A stretch of DNA of 64,000 nt from Zavarzinella sp. (lineage in GTDB: Bacteria > Planctomycetota > Planctomycetia > Gemmatales > Gemmataceae): contig JAWKTI010000005.1 of the NCBI GenBank assembly GCA_041399155.1, positions 1-64,000 on the forward strand, in the 5' to 3' direction. Under the pieces are notes generated by a model that made no database searches, was not told where the DNA came from, and worked only from the letters and a program-made list of their open reading frames with translations. Both the position numbers and the translations under genes were made by a program. Shown here piece by piece: positions 53,812 to 62,885 of the stretch (positions are counted from its first letter, which is position 1; every line of letters starts with the position of its first letter).

Positions 53812-55200
53812 TTACTTTTCAACAGCGGGTAGGTTTTTTCGCCATTTCATCAACAGATCACTCAGCCGGATTGTCAATTTGGGCTGCTCTTTCGCCAGAT
53901 TGTGTTGTTCTCCACGGTCTTTGTCCAGGTCATAGAGTTCCGCCCCACTGCCATCGGCATTGATCAGCAGTTTCCATTTGCCTTCTCTAACTGCCAGATT
54001 TGGACTGCGGTGCTTCGGATCTTTGGGATAGGCGAACGAAGTACTGTTTCTTCCGTATTCCCAGAAAAGCGGCTTTTCCCGAACTGGACGGTGTCCCAAT
54101 AGTGCGGCACTGTTATCCTCACCATCAGACTGATAGTCTCTGGGACGTTTTGCCTGGCAAATCGTAGCCAGGGTAGGCACAAAATCCAACGTTGAAAAGA
54201 TGGTTGATTCATCTGTGGAACCAACCTGAACAACACCTGGCCACCAGGCAATGAATGGAACTCGAACGCCCCCTTCATAGAGACTTAGTTTTTGCCCTCG
54301 TAACCCACCGGACCGTTCTCTTTCAAAAGGTGGGGAGGCACCATTGTCGCCCACCAGCAGAACCAGGGTATTCGTTTTACGAAGGCCATCCAGTAATCGT
54401 TTGATCTGGTGATCCATTGCCACCATCACCGCTTTATATCTTGTTTTTTGCGGGGAATCGCCTTCTGCTCTGACAGCATTTATCTGCTGTTCTGATGGCG
54501 AAAACGGGGTGTGCGTGTCATCCAGCCATAGATTCACAAAGCAGGGCTGATCCTTGTGCCTGTTGATGAAAGCCAGCGTTTGATCGATCATCCATTCTGT
54601 TCGAGCATGGCGCGGAACCTGTTGTGGCTCTAATTGATCCTGCGGACCCCATGGAACTGTTTTCAAACCGAGAGGTGCGGCAGGTTCGGGGCTTTCATAG
54701 GTACCCAACCCCAGATCGTAGCCATATTCGCGAAATTTTGGTGCATTCGTGACATCGCGGCCACCACCCAGGTGCCATTTGCCTATATGCGCTGTGGCAT
54801 AACCAGCTTCTTTCAATATCCGTGGCAGGCTGGGTGCTTTAGGATCGAGAAAATCGGCCATTTCGCAGGCTTTGTTCCCCGCTTTGGTTTGCAGATAACT
54901 GGTGATGTTCCAACGTGCTGGAAAGTGGCCAGTGATCAGGCCACACCGAGAAGGGGAGCAGATGGGCGAGGCAACATATCCCTGGGTGAAGCGAATCCCT
55001 TCTTTCGCCATCTGGTCAATGTGTGGCGTTTTGATCAATTGGTTACCATAACACGATGGGTCGCCCCAGCCAAAGTCGTCGATAAACAGAATCACCACGT
55101 TGGGACGTGCCACATTGAGTGGGGATTTTTCTCCACCATCAGCAATGGAAAATAATGTAAAACCACCAACAATCAGTGCAAACATACCCCTGAAACGCAT
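53812..55200 (-). CDS. exported sulfatase (formylglycine type)
   Basis: The product has 462 residues with an N-terminal signal segment (MFALIVGGFTLFSIADGG). The sulfatase N-terminus is PNVVILFIDDFGWGDPSCYG, supplying the metal-binding Asp pair. The formylglycine motif is Cys81 in ICSPSRCGLITG (C-x-P-S-R). Further motifs are GYATAHIGKWHLGG, DDTHTPFSP, LVLLVGDNGASPPFERE and GGVRVPFIAWWPG. All key residues are present, so it should be active after Cys modification. The sulfated substrate is unknown; such enzymes in planctomycetes often act on polysaccharides. It lies near two Gfo/Idh/MocA genes, a frequent association in this group. Confidence 0.93.
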   Translation of the reverse strand: MRFRGMFALIVGGFTLFSIADGGEKSPLNVARPNVVILFIDDFGWGDPSCYGNQLIKTPHIDQMAKEGIRFTQGYVASPICSPSRCGLITGHFPARWNITSYLQTKAGNKACEMADFLDPKAPSLPRILKEAGYATAHIGKWHLGGGRDVTNAPKFREYGYDLGLGTYESPEPAAPLGLKTVPWGPQDQLEPQQVPRHARTEWMIDQTLAFINRHKDQPCFVNLWLDDTHTPFSPSEQQINAVRAEGDSPQKTRYKAVMVAMDHQIKRLLDGLRKTNTLVLLVGDNGASPPFERERSGGLRGQKLSLYEGGVRVPFIAWWPGVVQVGSTDESTIFSTLDFVPTLATICQAKRPRDYQSDGEDNSAALLGHRPVREKPLFWEYGRNSTSFAYPKDPKHRSPNLAVREGKWKLLINADGSGAELYDLDKDRGEQHNLAKEQPKLTIRLSDLLMKWRKNLPAVEK

Positions 55201-55256
55201 CAGTGCCTCTGGATCAAAAATTATTTATATAAATATACAAATATACATGCTATTAA

Positions 55257-56543
55257 TTATGCTTCGATTTCCCAGCCTATGCGGTATTCTTTTGTCAGCA
55301 GTGCATTTGCTTCCGGGTGGTTGGTTTGCAGCTTGTCTGCATCCCAGCGAAGTGCTTTTCCGGTGCGGTAAGCTACCACGCCCAGCAGGACGGTTTCCGT
55401 GAGGGTGCCGGAGTAATCGAAGTTGCAGGTGGTTGCTGCACCTGTTTTGCAGGCATCAACCCATTCCTTGTGGTGCCCCACCGATTTGGGAATGCTGCCA
55501 TCACCATCAATTCCCTGAAAGTCCTTCTCAGGGAATAACTTACGGCGACCGTAATCGGCCAGCAGCATCCCTTTTTCCCCCACGAACAACGTGCCACCTG
55601 CCTGTGGGGGTAATTTCTTTTCTGCAAAGTAACGTGGTTGTTTCCCACCATCGTACCAGGTGAGCGTGATAGGACCGTGGGCTTTCGTTTCTGAAAACTT
55701 CCAGGTAACGGTTGTCCAGTCGGCACAGGTTTCCGGCGTAACTTCCGAACCAACGGCAGAAACTTCTGCTGGGTGCCGCAGACCCAACGCCCAGAACGGT
55801 AAATCCATGTGGTGGCAGGCCATGTCCGAAAGTGCCCCACTACCAAATGCCCAGTAATGTCGCCAGCGAAAGGGCACATATGCTGATGAGTAGGGGCGAT
55901 CGGCCACTGGCCCCAGCCACAAATCCCAATCCAGATCGGCAGGCACCTTCTCTGCGGGTGGGCGTTGGCCATTACCACTGTATTTGGTGGGCACCCAACA
56001 GTGGGCTTCGGTTACCTTTCCAATTGCCCCACTGCGAACCAGTTCCACAACCCGACGGTAATTGTCGCCCGCGTGGATCTGCGTGCCCATCTGCGTGACC
56101 AGTTTCTTCTTTTTCGCCAGATTGATCAGCGTGCGTGCTTCCCACACAGTATGTGTGAGAGGTTTCTCACAATAAACATGCAAGCCACCTTGCATCGCGT
56201 GGTATGCCACATGAAAGTGGGTGTGATCTGCCGTGGAACAGACAACCGCATCCAGACCACCGGCATCCAGCATTTTGCGGAAGTCCTTGTAGAACTTGGC
56301 TTTAGGGTAAGTTTTCCGGCCTTCTGCCGTGCGGGACTCGTGCACATCGCACAGGGCGGTAATTTCCGCACCTGCGGCAGCAACGCCACTGAGATTGTTG
56401 GAACCGCGACCCGCAAAGCCAACCACTCCCACCCGCAGGCGTTCGGAAGGTGCTGCCTTTAATTCACTTTGAAACAGGATGGGGGTACTGGCTAACGCAC
56501 CCACGCCACTGAGGAGAAAAGTACGACGATTAGGAAAGTTCAC
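55257..56543 (-). CDS. exported Gfo/Idh/MocA family oxidoreductase
   Basis: The product has 428 residues. The leader MNFPNRRTFLLSGVGALAST is twin-arginine type. The Rossmann motif is RLRVGVVGFAGRGSNNLSGV, with the family's conserved EKPLTHTVWEA (lysine of the substrate site) and VVCSTADHTHF. The C-terminal half has the DMACHHMDLPFWALGL and HHKEWVDACK segments common to planctomycete members. The twin-arginine leader implies folding with NAD(P) before export. The substrate, presumably a sugar derivative, is unknown. It is transcribed divergently from another family member at 56741. Confidence 0.92.
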   Translation of the reverse strand: MNFPNRRTFLLSGVGALASTPILFQSELKAAPSERLRVGVVGFAGRGSNNLSGVAAAGAEITALCDVHESRTAEGRKTYPKAKFYKDFRKMLDAGGLDAVVCSTADHTHFHVAYHAMQGGLHVYCEKPLTHTVWEARTLINLAKKKKLVTQMGTQIHAGDNYRRVVELVRSGAIGKVTEAHCWVPTKYSGNGQRPPAEKVPADLDWDLWLGPVADRPYSSAYVPFRWRHYWAFGSGALSDMACHHMDLPFWALGLRHPAEVSAVGSEVTPETCADWTTVTWKFSETKAHGPITLTWYDGGKQPRYFAEKKLPPQAGGTLFVGEKGMLLADYGRRKLFPEKDFQGIDGDGSIPKSVGHHKEWVDACKTGAATTCNFDYSGTLTETVLLGVVAYRTGKALRWDADKLQTNHPEANALLTKEYRIGWEIEA

Positions 56544-56740
56544 GTCTGTTTTCCTGCATGAAAAGTTGTTTTTCCCACGTTACCCGATTTACAGGTGCGA
56601 TGCAAACAGGAATTGCCCACGTGGATGGCTGTGAGCATTTTTCAGCCCCGTTCAAAAAATGTGCAAATCATGAAAGTGTGTTGCATCCCGCACAGAAGTT
56701 GATTATCCTGAAAGCATCTAACCTCTCGAGGAGTAAGAAC

Positions 56741-58096
56741 TTGGAATCCAAAGAATTACCTACGCGTCGCGATGCGGTGGTTACTGCAGGTGCCGCAGCT
56801 GGCGTTGCTGCACTGTCTTATGGTCACTTTGTCCACGCGGGCGAAAGCAACAAGGTGAAGGTTGCTCTTGTTGGTGCTGGTGGACGTGGAACGGGTGCCG
56901 CCGATCAGGCACTGTCCACCACTTCCGGACCGATTGAACTTTCTGCCGTGGCTGACGTTTTTCAGGCCCGCCTGGACAACAGCTTAAAGCAATTGACCCG
57001 CCGCCACGATGAAAAGGTCAAAGTGTTCGATAACAAGTTCATCGGCTTCGATGCTTACAAAAACGCAATGGATACCTTGCGTCCGGGTGATGTGGTAATT
57101 TTAACCACCCCACCGGCGTTTCGCTGGGTGCACTTCAAGTATGCCATTGAAAAAGGCCTGAACGTGTTCATGGAGAAGCCAGTCACCGTTGATGGCCCCA
57201 GCACCCGCAAAATGCTGGAACTGGGCGAACTGTCGGTGAAAAAAGGGCTGAAAGTGGGCGTGGGCCTGATGTGCCGCCACTGCGTGGTGCGTGAAGAACT
57301 TCACAAACGCATTCAGGATGGTGCCATTGGCGATATCCAACTGCTGCGGGCCTACCGCATGAGTGGCCCGGTGGCTTCCTGCTTTTCCAAGAAAAAGCCA
57401 GAGGGAATCAGCGAAACCCTCTACCAGATTCAGCGTTTTCACTCGTTCCTGTGGGCCAGCGGTGGCTCATTCAGCGACTTCCTGATCCACAATATCGATG
57501 AAAGCTGCTGGATGAAAAACGCCTGGCCAGTCAAGGCACATGGCATCGGTGGTCGCCATTACCGTGGGGATTACATCGACCAGAACTTCGATAGTTACGA
57601 AGTAGAATACACCTTTGCCGATGGCACCAAGTTTTATCTGGGTGGTCGGAACATTTCCGGCTGCCACGATGAATTTGCCAGCTACGCACACGGCACCAAA
57701 GGTTCGGCAATTATTTCGGCGTTGTCCCACACGCCCGCACGCAGCAAAATGTTCAAAACCCAGAAGTTTGATCCCAAAGATCAAATCTGGTCCGGTCCGG
57801 AGCGCGAACCAAACCCCTACCAGACAGAATGGGATCGTCTCATCAAGGCGATTCGGGAAGACAAGCCCCACAACGAAGTGAAGCGGGGTGCGGAAGCCAG
57901 CCTGGTAACTGCCATGGGTCGGATGGCTTGCCACACCGGCCAGACCATCTCCTGGGATGATGCATTGAACAGCAAGCAGGAACTGGGTGCCAACCTGGAT
58001 CAGTTGACCTTTGAATCACCCGCACCTGTGCTGGCTGATAAAGATGGCAAATATCCCGTCCCAATGCCCGGCCAGAAAGGCAAGATGGAATACTAA
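56741..58096 (+). CDS. exported Gfo/Idh/MocA family oxidoreductase (TTG start)
   Basis: The start is taken as TTG at 56741, preceded by GAGGAG at ideal distance and giving the twin-arginine leader LESKELPTRRDAVVTAGAAA. The ATG at 56558 would add 61 residues of non-homologous sequence. The product has 451 residues. The Rossmann motif is KVKVALVGAGGRGTGAADQA, with FMEKPVTVDGPSTRKMLELG carrying the conserved Lys, GLMCRHCVVREELHKRI and GGSFSDFLIHNIDESCWM. It is a distant paralogue of the protein encoded at 55257-56543. The intergenic DNA (56544-56740) has no other feature. The substrate is unknown. Confidence 0.9.
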   Translation: MESKELPTRRDAVVTAGAAAGVAALSYGHFVHAGESNKVKVALVGAGGRGTGAADQALSTTSGPIELSAVADVFQARLDNSLKQLTRRHDEKVKVFDNKFIGFDAYKNAMDTLRPGDVVILTTPPAFRWVHFKYAIEKGLNVFMEKPVTVDGPSTRKMLELGELSVKKGLKVGVGLMCRHCVVREELHKRIQDGAIGDIQLLRAYRMSGPVASCFSKKKPEGISETLYQIQRFHSFLWASGGSFSDFLIHNIDESCWMKNAWPVKAHGIGGRHYRGDYIDQNFDSYEVEYTFADGTKFYLGGRNISGCHDEFASYAHGTKGSAIISALSHTPARSKMFKTQKFDPKDQIWSGPEREPNPYQTEWDRLIKAIREDKPHNEVKRGAEASLVTAMGRMACHTGQTISWDDALNSKQELGANLDQLTFESPAPVLADKDGKYPVPMPGQKGKMEY

Positions 58097-58275
58097 TCTC
58101 GGACTGGCTTGCATCACTTTTACCCAGCATCAGGTGCCATCCGATGCGGTTTTCTCAGTAGCTCTGCTGTAGATTTAGTTGCCCAATGGTCCATTTCACT
58201 ATCATACGGCAGTTGTAAACAAGTTGATTGTTATCACTAAGCGTAATGGTCAGATTGATATTCGCAAATGCCGAA

Positions 58276-58680
58276 AAAAAGCCACATGGGCGAGATGCCA
58301 ATGTTACAGAGGAAGCAAGGTGTGTGATGCCGAACATCCCCCCTGTGAAAAATAAAAGTGACCAGAATCGTAGCACGGGCGTCCCGCCCGTGGAAAAGCC
58401 ACATGGGCGAGAAGCCCATGCTACAGAGGAAGCAAGATTGCATGAGTGTGATGCCGAACGTCCCGCCTGTGCAATATAAAAATGACCAGAATCGTAGCAC
58501 GGACGTCCCGCCAGTGGAAAAGCCACATGGGCGAGACGCCCATGCTACAGAAGAAGCAAGGTTGCATGATTGTGATACCGAACGTCCCCCCTGTGGAAAA
58601 TAAAAGTGACCATAACCATAGCACGTGCGTCCCGCCCGTGGAAAAGCCACATGGGCGAGACGCCCATGCTACGGATAAAG
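58276..58680. repeat. REP/inverse-REP (BIME) array, upstream side of the transposase
   Basis: Three full units have their TAGCAC landmark at 58371, 58495 and 58619, a constant 124-base spacing, preceded by one partial unit (58276-58370). Each unit has two hairpins. The first is GTAG followed by CACGGGCG/CGCCCGTG. The second is ATGGGCG/CGCCCAT followed by CTAC, so GTAG also sits at the 5' foot of that hairpin on the opposite strand. This is the REP plus inverted REP layout. Spacer DNA of about 60 bases (AAGCAAGG...GAACGTCCC...AAAAGTGACC) is also conserved. Confidence 0.85.
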
Positions 58681-59465
58681 GTAGGTTTCATCTTCGGTGG
58701 GGTGCGAAACTGCCGCACTGGCGGCAAGAGGGTGCGATTTATGCAGTGACATTTCGACTGGCTGACTCGGTTCCCAAACAAGTTCTGAAAGGTTGGCAGC
58801 AGGAACGCGAGAAACTTATCCAGGCAGCGATTAAGAAAGAGGGCCAGTTTTCCCCTGCAGAATCTGATCGCTTGGAGGTGCTTTTCTCAGACAAAGTAGA
58901 ACAATACTTGAATAATCGCAACGGTGCATGCTGGATGATACGCGATGATGTCGCTGAATTGGTTCAGAACGCTTTGCTGTACTTTGACGGGACACGCTAT
59001 GACCTCTTCGCTTGGTGCGTTATGCCGAATCACGTTCATGTTGTCGTGCGACCAAGTCCAACACATTCTTTGGAATCGATCTTACATTCCTGGAAATCGT
59101 TTACATCAAAAAAGATCGGTGAATTGGTGGACAAGACCGGACCGCTGTGGCAGTCCGAGTATTATGATCATCTGATTAGAGATGAGGAGGATCTGATCCA
59201 TGCAATCGAGTATGTTCTGAACAACCCTACGGTAGCTGGTTTGAATAATTGGCGCTGGGTAAGTTGCACGTGCTTCCCGCCCTTAGAAAATACAAGTGAG
59301 GTTAACCAGAACCGTAGCACGGGCGTCCCGCCCGTGGAAAAGGCACATGGGCGAGACGCCCAAGCTACAGAAGAAACAAGGTCGCATGAGTGTGATGCCG
59401 AACGTCCCCCTGTGGAAAATAAAAGTGACCAAAATCGTAGCACGGGCGTCCCGCCCGTGGAATAG
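58482..59465 (+). CDS. REP-associated tyrosine transposase (RAYT, IS200-like Y1)
   Basis: The frame has 327 codons from an ATG at 58482 that lies inside the upstream repeat array. The recognisable protein is about residues 66-270 (58677-59290): HWRQEGAIYAVTFRLADSVP, WCVMPNHVHVVVRPS with the HxH metal ligands, SLESILHSWKSFTSKKIGE, and LWQSEYYDHLIRDEEDL with the catalytic Tyr. Residues 1-65 and 278-327 are translated repeat units. The true start is not clear. RAYTs are single-copy Y1 nucleases that nick GTAG-tagged REP hairpins. The flanking arrays with GTAG fit this exactly. The catalytic residues look intact. Confidence 0.88.
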   Translation: MTRIVARTSRQWKSHMGETPMLQKKQGCMIVIPNVPPVENKSDHNHSTCVPPVEKPHGRDAHATDKGRFHLRWGAKLPHWRQEGAIYAVTFRLADSVPKQVLKGWQQEREKLIQAAIKKEGQFSPAESDRLEVLFSDKVEQYLNNRNGACWMIRDDVAELVQNALLYFDGTRYDLFAWCVMPNHVHVVVRPSPTHSLESILHSWKSFTSKKIGELVDKTGPLWQSEYYDHLIRDEEDLIHAIEYVLNNPTVAGLNNWRWVSCTCFPPLENTSEVNQNRSTGVPPVEKAHGRDAQATEETRSHECDAERPPVENKSDQNRSTGVPPVE

Positions 59466-59490
59466 CCACAGCGGCGGATGACGCTGCCAC
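59315..59490. repeat. REP/inverse-REP (BIME) units, downstream side of the transposase
   Basis: One full unit (TAGCAC at 59315) and a second at 59438, 123 bases apart, are in the same orientation as the upstream array. In the second unit only the first hairpin is clear; the inverse REP is degenerate (GCGGCGGATGACGCTGCCAC). They follow directly on the transposase coding region. Confidence 0.8.
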
Positions 59491-59666
59491 GTGTTTGGTG
59501 AAACATTTCCCCCATTCTTTAATTTCTGTGAAGGTTTCTACTTCCTGCGAATTGGTGCTTGCGGAAACTCGGTGGGGTCGCTTACAATAAAATAGGTCGA
59601 ACCCTCACCTTATCGTTTGCGTCGTTGTCAATAGATGCCGGATCGTCCGGCAAGAGGACCGATGCC

Positions 59667-60308
59667 ATGACTACCGATGGCCAGTATCATTGCCCGCTTG
59701 AATCGAGTGTGCTTGTCCTGAACAAAATGTTCATGGCGGTGCATATTGTCAGCGTTAAGCGGGCCTTTTGTCTGTTATTCAAGGACTTAGCCGAAGTGGT
59801 GACCGTGGAAGACGGTCAGTATCTCAGCTACAACTTTTCCAGTTGGTGCGAGGTAAGTAACTATCGGGCGAAAAATTACCGTCAGGACGAAGACGATTGG
59901 GTGCGGACCGCCAAAAGCGAAATCCAGGCCCCACGCGTCATTCGGTTGCTGGGTTACGACCGATTGCCAAAACAGACGGTGAAGTTTAACCGGCGGAACA
60001 TTTTCGCTCGAGACAACAACCTCTGCCAGTACTGTGGGAAGAAGTTTCCGCTGTCGGAGCTGAGTCTTGACCACGTGATCCCACGCAGCCAGGGTGGGAA
60101 GACCACGTGGGAAAATATTGTCTGTGCGTGCGTTGATTGCAATATTGCCAAGGGGGGTCGTACTCCTCGACAGGCGAATATGCACCTCATTCGCAAGCCG
60201 GAAAAGCCACGACGCAGCCCAATGATTGTGATGAAGCTGACCCAGAAGAAGTATCGCTCGTGGCAGGCGTTCCTGGATGCCGCCTACTGGGATGTGGAAT
60301 TGACATAG
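59667..60308 (+). CDS. HNH endonuclease domain protein
   Basis: The product has 213 residues from the ATG at 59667, which has AAGAGGA upstream at good spacing; the frame is open to 59559. The C-terminal half holds an HNH nuclease with zinc-binding CxxC pairs: NLCQYCGKKFP, then LSLDHVIPRSQGGKTTWENI and CACVDCNIAKGGRTP. The N-terminal half (VLVLNKMFMAVHIVSVKRAF; YQSWCEV-like segment) matches the common bacterial HNH proteins that occur singly in chromosomes. It is probably not a restriction enzyme; no methyltransferase is near. It lies directly after the REP array, but nothing shows they act together. Confidence 0.88.
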   Translation: MTTDGQYHCPLESSVLVLNKMFMAVHIVSVKRAFCLLFKDLAEVVTVEDGQYLSYNFSSWCEVSNYRAKNYRQDEDDWVRTAKSEIQAPRVIRLLGYDRLPKQTVKFNRRNIFARDNNLCQYCGKKFPLSELSLDHVIPRSQGGKTTWENIVCACVDCNIAKGGRTPRQANMHLIRKPEKPRRSPMIVMKLTQKKYRSWQAFLDAAYWDVELT

Positions 60309-60327
60309 GTTCCTGATTCACAATAAC

Positions 60328-61533
60328 TTACAACTCTTGCAGCAGTAGCACCGCCTGGTGCTCGCCCAACTGCTTTTCTGTCTTTCCAGCGGGTAGTTCC
60401 AGCAATGCATTTGCCTGCGACAGTGCCTGCAAATCAGCCGACCCAAACCATTCTAACGGTTGAATGACCATTTTTTCATTAATAATTGATATCACCCCGG
60501 GTGCATACGTGGGGCGATTGTGATCGACAGCCAGATTTCCGGCTAAAGGCAATTCCACTCGCGGTAACTCCGGATTGGTAAGCCCACGGAATCTTGCAAT
60601 TGCGGTGCGGACAAACAGCTCGAAACAGACAAACGAACTGACCGGATTTCCGGGCAGTCCAAAGATCATTTTTTCACCCAACGTTCCAAAGAGCAGTGGG
60701 CGGCCAGGCTTCATGATAATTTTATGAAAATATGCTGTAACTCCCTGTTCCTGAAGGACTTCTGGAGTGTAATCGTACGCACCGACCGACATGCCACCGG
60801 TGATCAACAGAATATCAGATTGTTCCAGCGCGTTCGCAATGGCGTGCGACAATGCCGTGCGATCATCCCCCACGTGGGGGAACATTCTGGGCACACCGCC
60901 CGCACGGTGAATTTGCCCGAAGAGCATACTGCCATTGGAGTTACGGATTTTTCCGGGTGGTGGAAATTCACTAGGAGAAACTACTTCACTGCCTGTCGTT
61001 AGAATCCCCACGGTGGGAGATTCGTACACCAGGAAATCGGCTTTGCCCACGGTGGCCAGAATTCCCAGCTCCTGTGGGAGAAGTTTTGTCCCACGTGCCA
61101 GGACTGTTTGCCCCACACGCATCTCCGCACCCTGCGGAAGGACGTGCTGTCCCACAGGGACAGACCGCTGAATGGTTACTAAGTTGCTAACCATAGTAGT
61201 GTATTCGATGGGAATAACAGCATCGGCCCCACTGGGCATCGCGGCACCCGTCATGATGCGTGCTGCCTGGCCCTGCTGAATTGTTTTTTCAGACACTTTG
61301 CCTGCAGGAATCTCTTCCACCACATGCAGTTGGGCGTTGGCAGAGGTGCAATCGGCACTTCGCAGCGCAAAACCATCCATCAGTGCCTTGGTCATCGGTG
61401 GGGAATCAATATCGCTGATTACAGGTTCGGCCAGCACGCACCCCACGCACGGATCGGCCAGCGTGCGACGAACTTCCCGCCCCACATGGGCATGGGTAAG
61501 AATTGTTTCAACGGCTTGATCCACAGTCAACAT
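60328..61533 (-). CDS. moeA: molybdopterin molybdenumtransferase
   Basis: MoeA inserts molybdate into adenylylated molybdopterin. The 401-residue length is normal. It starts MLTVDQAVETILTHA and shows SPPMTKALMDGFALRSADC, GQAARIMTGAAMPSGADAVI, VGILTTGSEVV, NSNGSMLFGQIHRAGG, DILLITGGMSVGAYDY, PGRPLLFGTLGEKMIFGLPG and NPVSSFVCFELF. All four domains are represented. No other molybdenum-cofactor gene is adjacent. It is convergent with the HNH gene (19-base gap) and 176 bases upstream of the end of queA. Confidence 0.95.
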   Translation of the reverse strand: MLTVDQAVETILTHAHVGREVRRTLADPCVGCVLAEPVISDIDSPPMTKALMDGFALRSADCTSANAQLHVVEEIPAGKVSEKTIQQGQAARIMTGAAMPSGADAVIPIEYTTMVSNLVTIQRSVPVGQHVLPQGAEMRVGQTVLARGTKLLPQELGILATVGKADFLVYESPTVGILTTGSEVVSPSEFPPPGKIRNSNGSMLFGQIHRAGGVPRMFPHVGDDRTALSHAIANALEQSDILLITGGMSVGAYDYTPEVLQEQGVTAYFHKIIMKPGRPLLFGTLGEKMIFGLPGNPVSSFVCFELFVRTAIARFRGLTNPELPRVELPLAGNLAVDHNRPTYAPGVISIINEKMVIQPLEWFGSADLQALSQANALLELPAGKTEKQLGEHQAVLLLQEL

Positions 61534-61709
61534 GGCAATTTCCGAAAGTGTGCGGCTTATCTACAAAGTGTAGCGGAATTTGCAAATGCCCGCAATTTGG
61601 TCAGTCCACGTAGGACAGCATTTCGTCACTTGCCAAACGCTTCATTCACCCAAGTGAAAAACTATCTTCGGGCCTCTGCACTGAGTGCAGGTTTTCCACT
61701 GCAGTATGA

Positions 61710-62762
61710 CTAGCGAGAAGGTAAAATGATCATCGCGTCGCCGTAACTATAGAATCGGTAATCATTTGCGATTGCAGCCTGGTAGGCGGCTTTTGTGGTT
61801 TCCACCCCTGCCAGTGCGGCAACCAGGAGCAGTAACGTGGTGCGGGGCAGGTGAAAATTGGTGATCAGCCCGTCAATTACCCGAAACTGGTGGCCGGGTT
61901 CGATACAGAGATCGGTTTCGCCTTGCCATGACTGCAGCGTGCCCCCACCTGCAAGTGCGGCAGCTTCCAATGCACGCGTGGCAGTGGTGCCGACCGCGAT
62001 CACCCGATTGCCACGCTGGCGACAGGCCAAAATCGCTTCAACGGTGGCTTCCGGTACTTCGCACCATTCGTGGTGCATCTGGAATTTTTCCGGCTCATCG
62101 CGATCGACGCTGGCAAAGGTACCAATTCCTACGTGCAGGGTGACCGATGTAGTGCCCACGCCCATCGCACGCAACTGGGCCAGCAACTCCGTGGTAAAGT
62201 GCAGCCCCGCTGTCGGTGCGGCCACGGAACCTGGTTCGCGGGCGTAAACCGTCTGGTAACGCTCCTCGTCTTCGGCGTTGGCGATCCCCTTGCGAATGTA
62301 AGGTGGCAGTGGGATGTGCCCGACGGCAAGCAGAATGTTCCACGCCGGGCCGGGCGGGGTTGGTTTCACAATCCAGTGGCCGTTGTTTCGCCCCACCAAT
62401 TCCAGTTCATAGTGGGAATTGTGCAGCTCGATTTTTTCCCCAAGTTCTGGCTTGCCACGGGTTTGCGCCAAAATCTCCCAGGTGCCGTCGGCGTTTTCGT
62501 GCAGAAAAAGCCCTTCCCACTTGCCACCGGTTTTGGCCCGTCGCCCCAGAATCCGTGCAGGCACCACGCGGGAGGTATTCATGACGAGCAGATCGCCAGA
62601 ACGCAGCACGCTGGGAAGATCGTTGAAGGTAAGGTGGCGAAAATTCTGCCCACCGGGTACCACAGGGAGCAGTTTGGAATGATCGCGGTGCTCCGCAGGG
62701 AACTGGGCAATCCGCCCCATGGGAAGTTCGTAATCCAGTTGATCGAGGATCTGATGATTCAT
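61710..62762 (-). CDS. queA: S-adenosylmethionine:tRNA ribosyltransferase-isomerase
   Basis: QueA transfers the ribosyl of SAM to 7-aminomethyl-7-deazaguanine in tRNA to make epoxyqueuosine. The start at 62762 (MNHQILDQLDYELPMGRIAQ) is canonical, giving 350 residues. Motifs include DLLVMNTSRVVPARILGRR, LAVGHIPLPPYIRKG, YQTVYAREPGSVAAPTAGLH, VTLHVGIGTFASV, RGNRVIAVGTTATRALE and FRVIDGLITNFHLPRTTLLL. No other queuosine genes (tgt, queG) are next to it. It is divergent from the ATP-grasp gene. Confidence 0.96.
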   Translation of the reverse strand: MNHQILDQLDYELPMGRIAQFPAEHRDHSKLLPVVPGGQNFRHLTFNDLPSVLRSGDLLVMNTSRVVPARILGRRAKTGGKWEGLFLHENADGTWEILAQTRGKPELGEKIELHNSHYELELVGRNNGHWIVKPTPPGPAWNILLAVGHIPLPPYIRKGIANAEDEERYQTVYAREPGSVAAPTAGLHFTTELLAQLRAMGVGTTSVTLHVGIGTFASVDRDEPEKFQMHHEWCEVPEATVEAILACRQRGNRVIAVGTTATRALEAAALAGGGTLQSWQGETDLCIEPGHQFRVIDGLITNFHLPRTTLLLLVAALAGVETTKAAYQAAIANDYRFYSYGDAMIILPSR

Positions 62763-62885
62763 GGGGATATTGTAAGAAAGCACAAATGGTGGGAAAATCG
62801 CCGTGACTCGAATCTTTTCTGGAATAGAGTACCTGAAACATTGTATTTCATTCTTCAGGCAAGATGCTCGAGGTCAGGATTTTTA

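Noticed and set aside
58276..58680. Possible CRISPR array because of evenly spaced repeats
   Set aside because: The unit is about 124 bases, the spacer DNA is itself repeated, and hairpins carry GTAG, which fits REP elements and not CRISPR.
58155..58781. Several overlapping minus-strand ORFs in the repeat array
   Set aside because: They translate the REP units and are out of keeping with any gene.
59667..60308. HNH protein as part of a restriction or defence system
   Set aside because: No methyltransferase, helicase or specificity gene is adjacent; the next genes are moeA and queA.
62070..62885. Long upstream extension of the ATP-grasp frame
   Set aside because: This part is antisense to queA; family similarity starts at the ATG at 62886.
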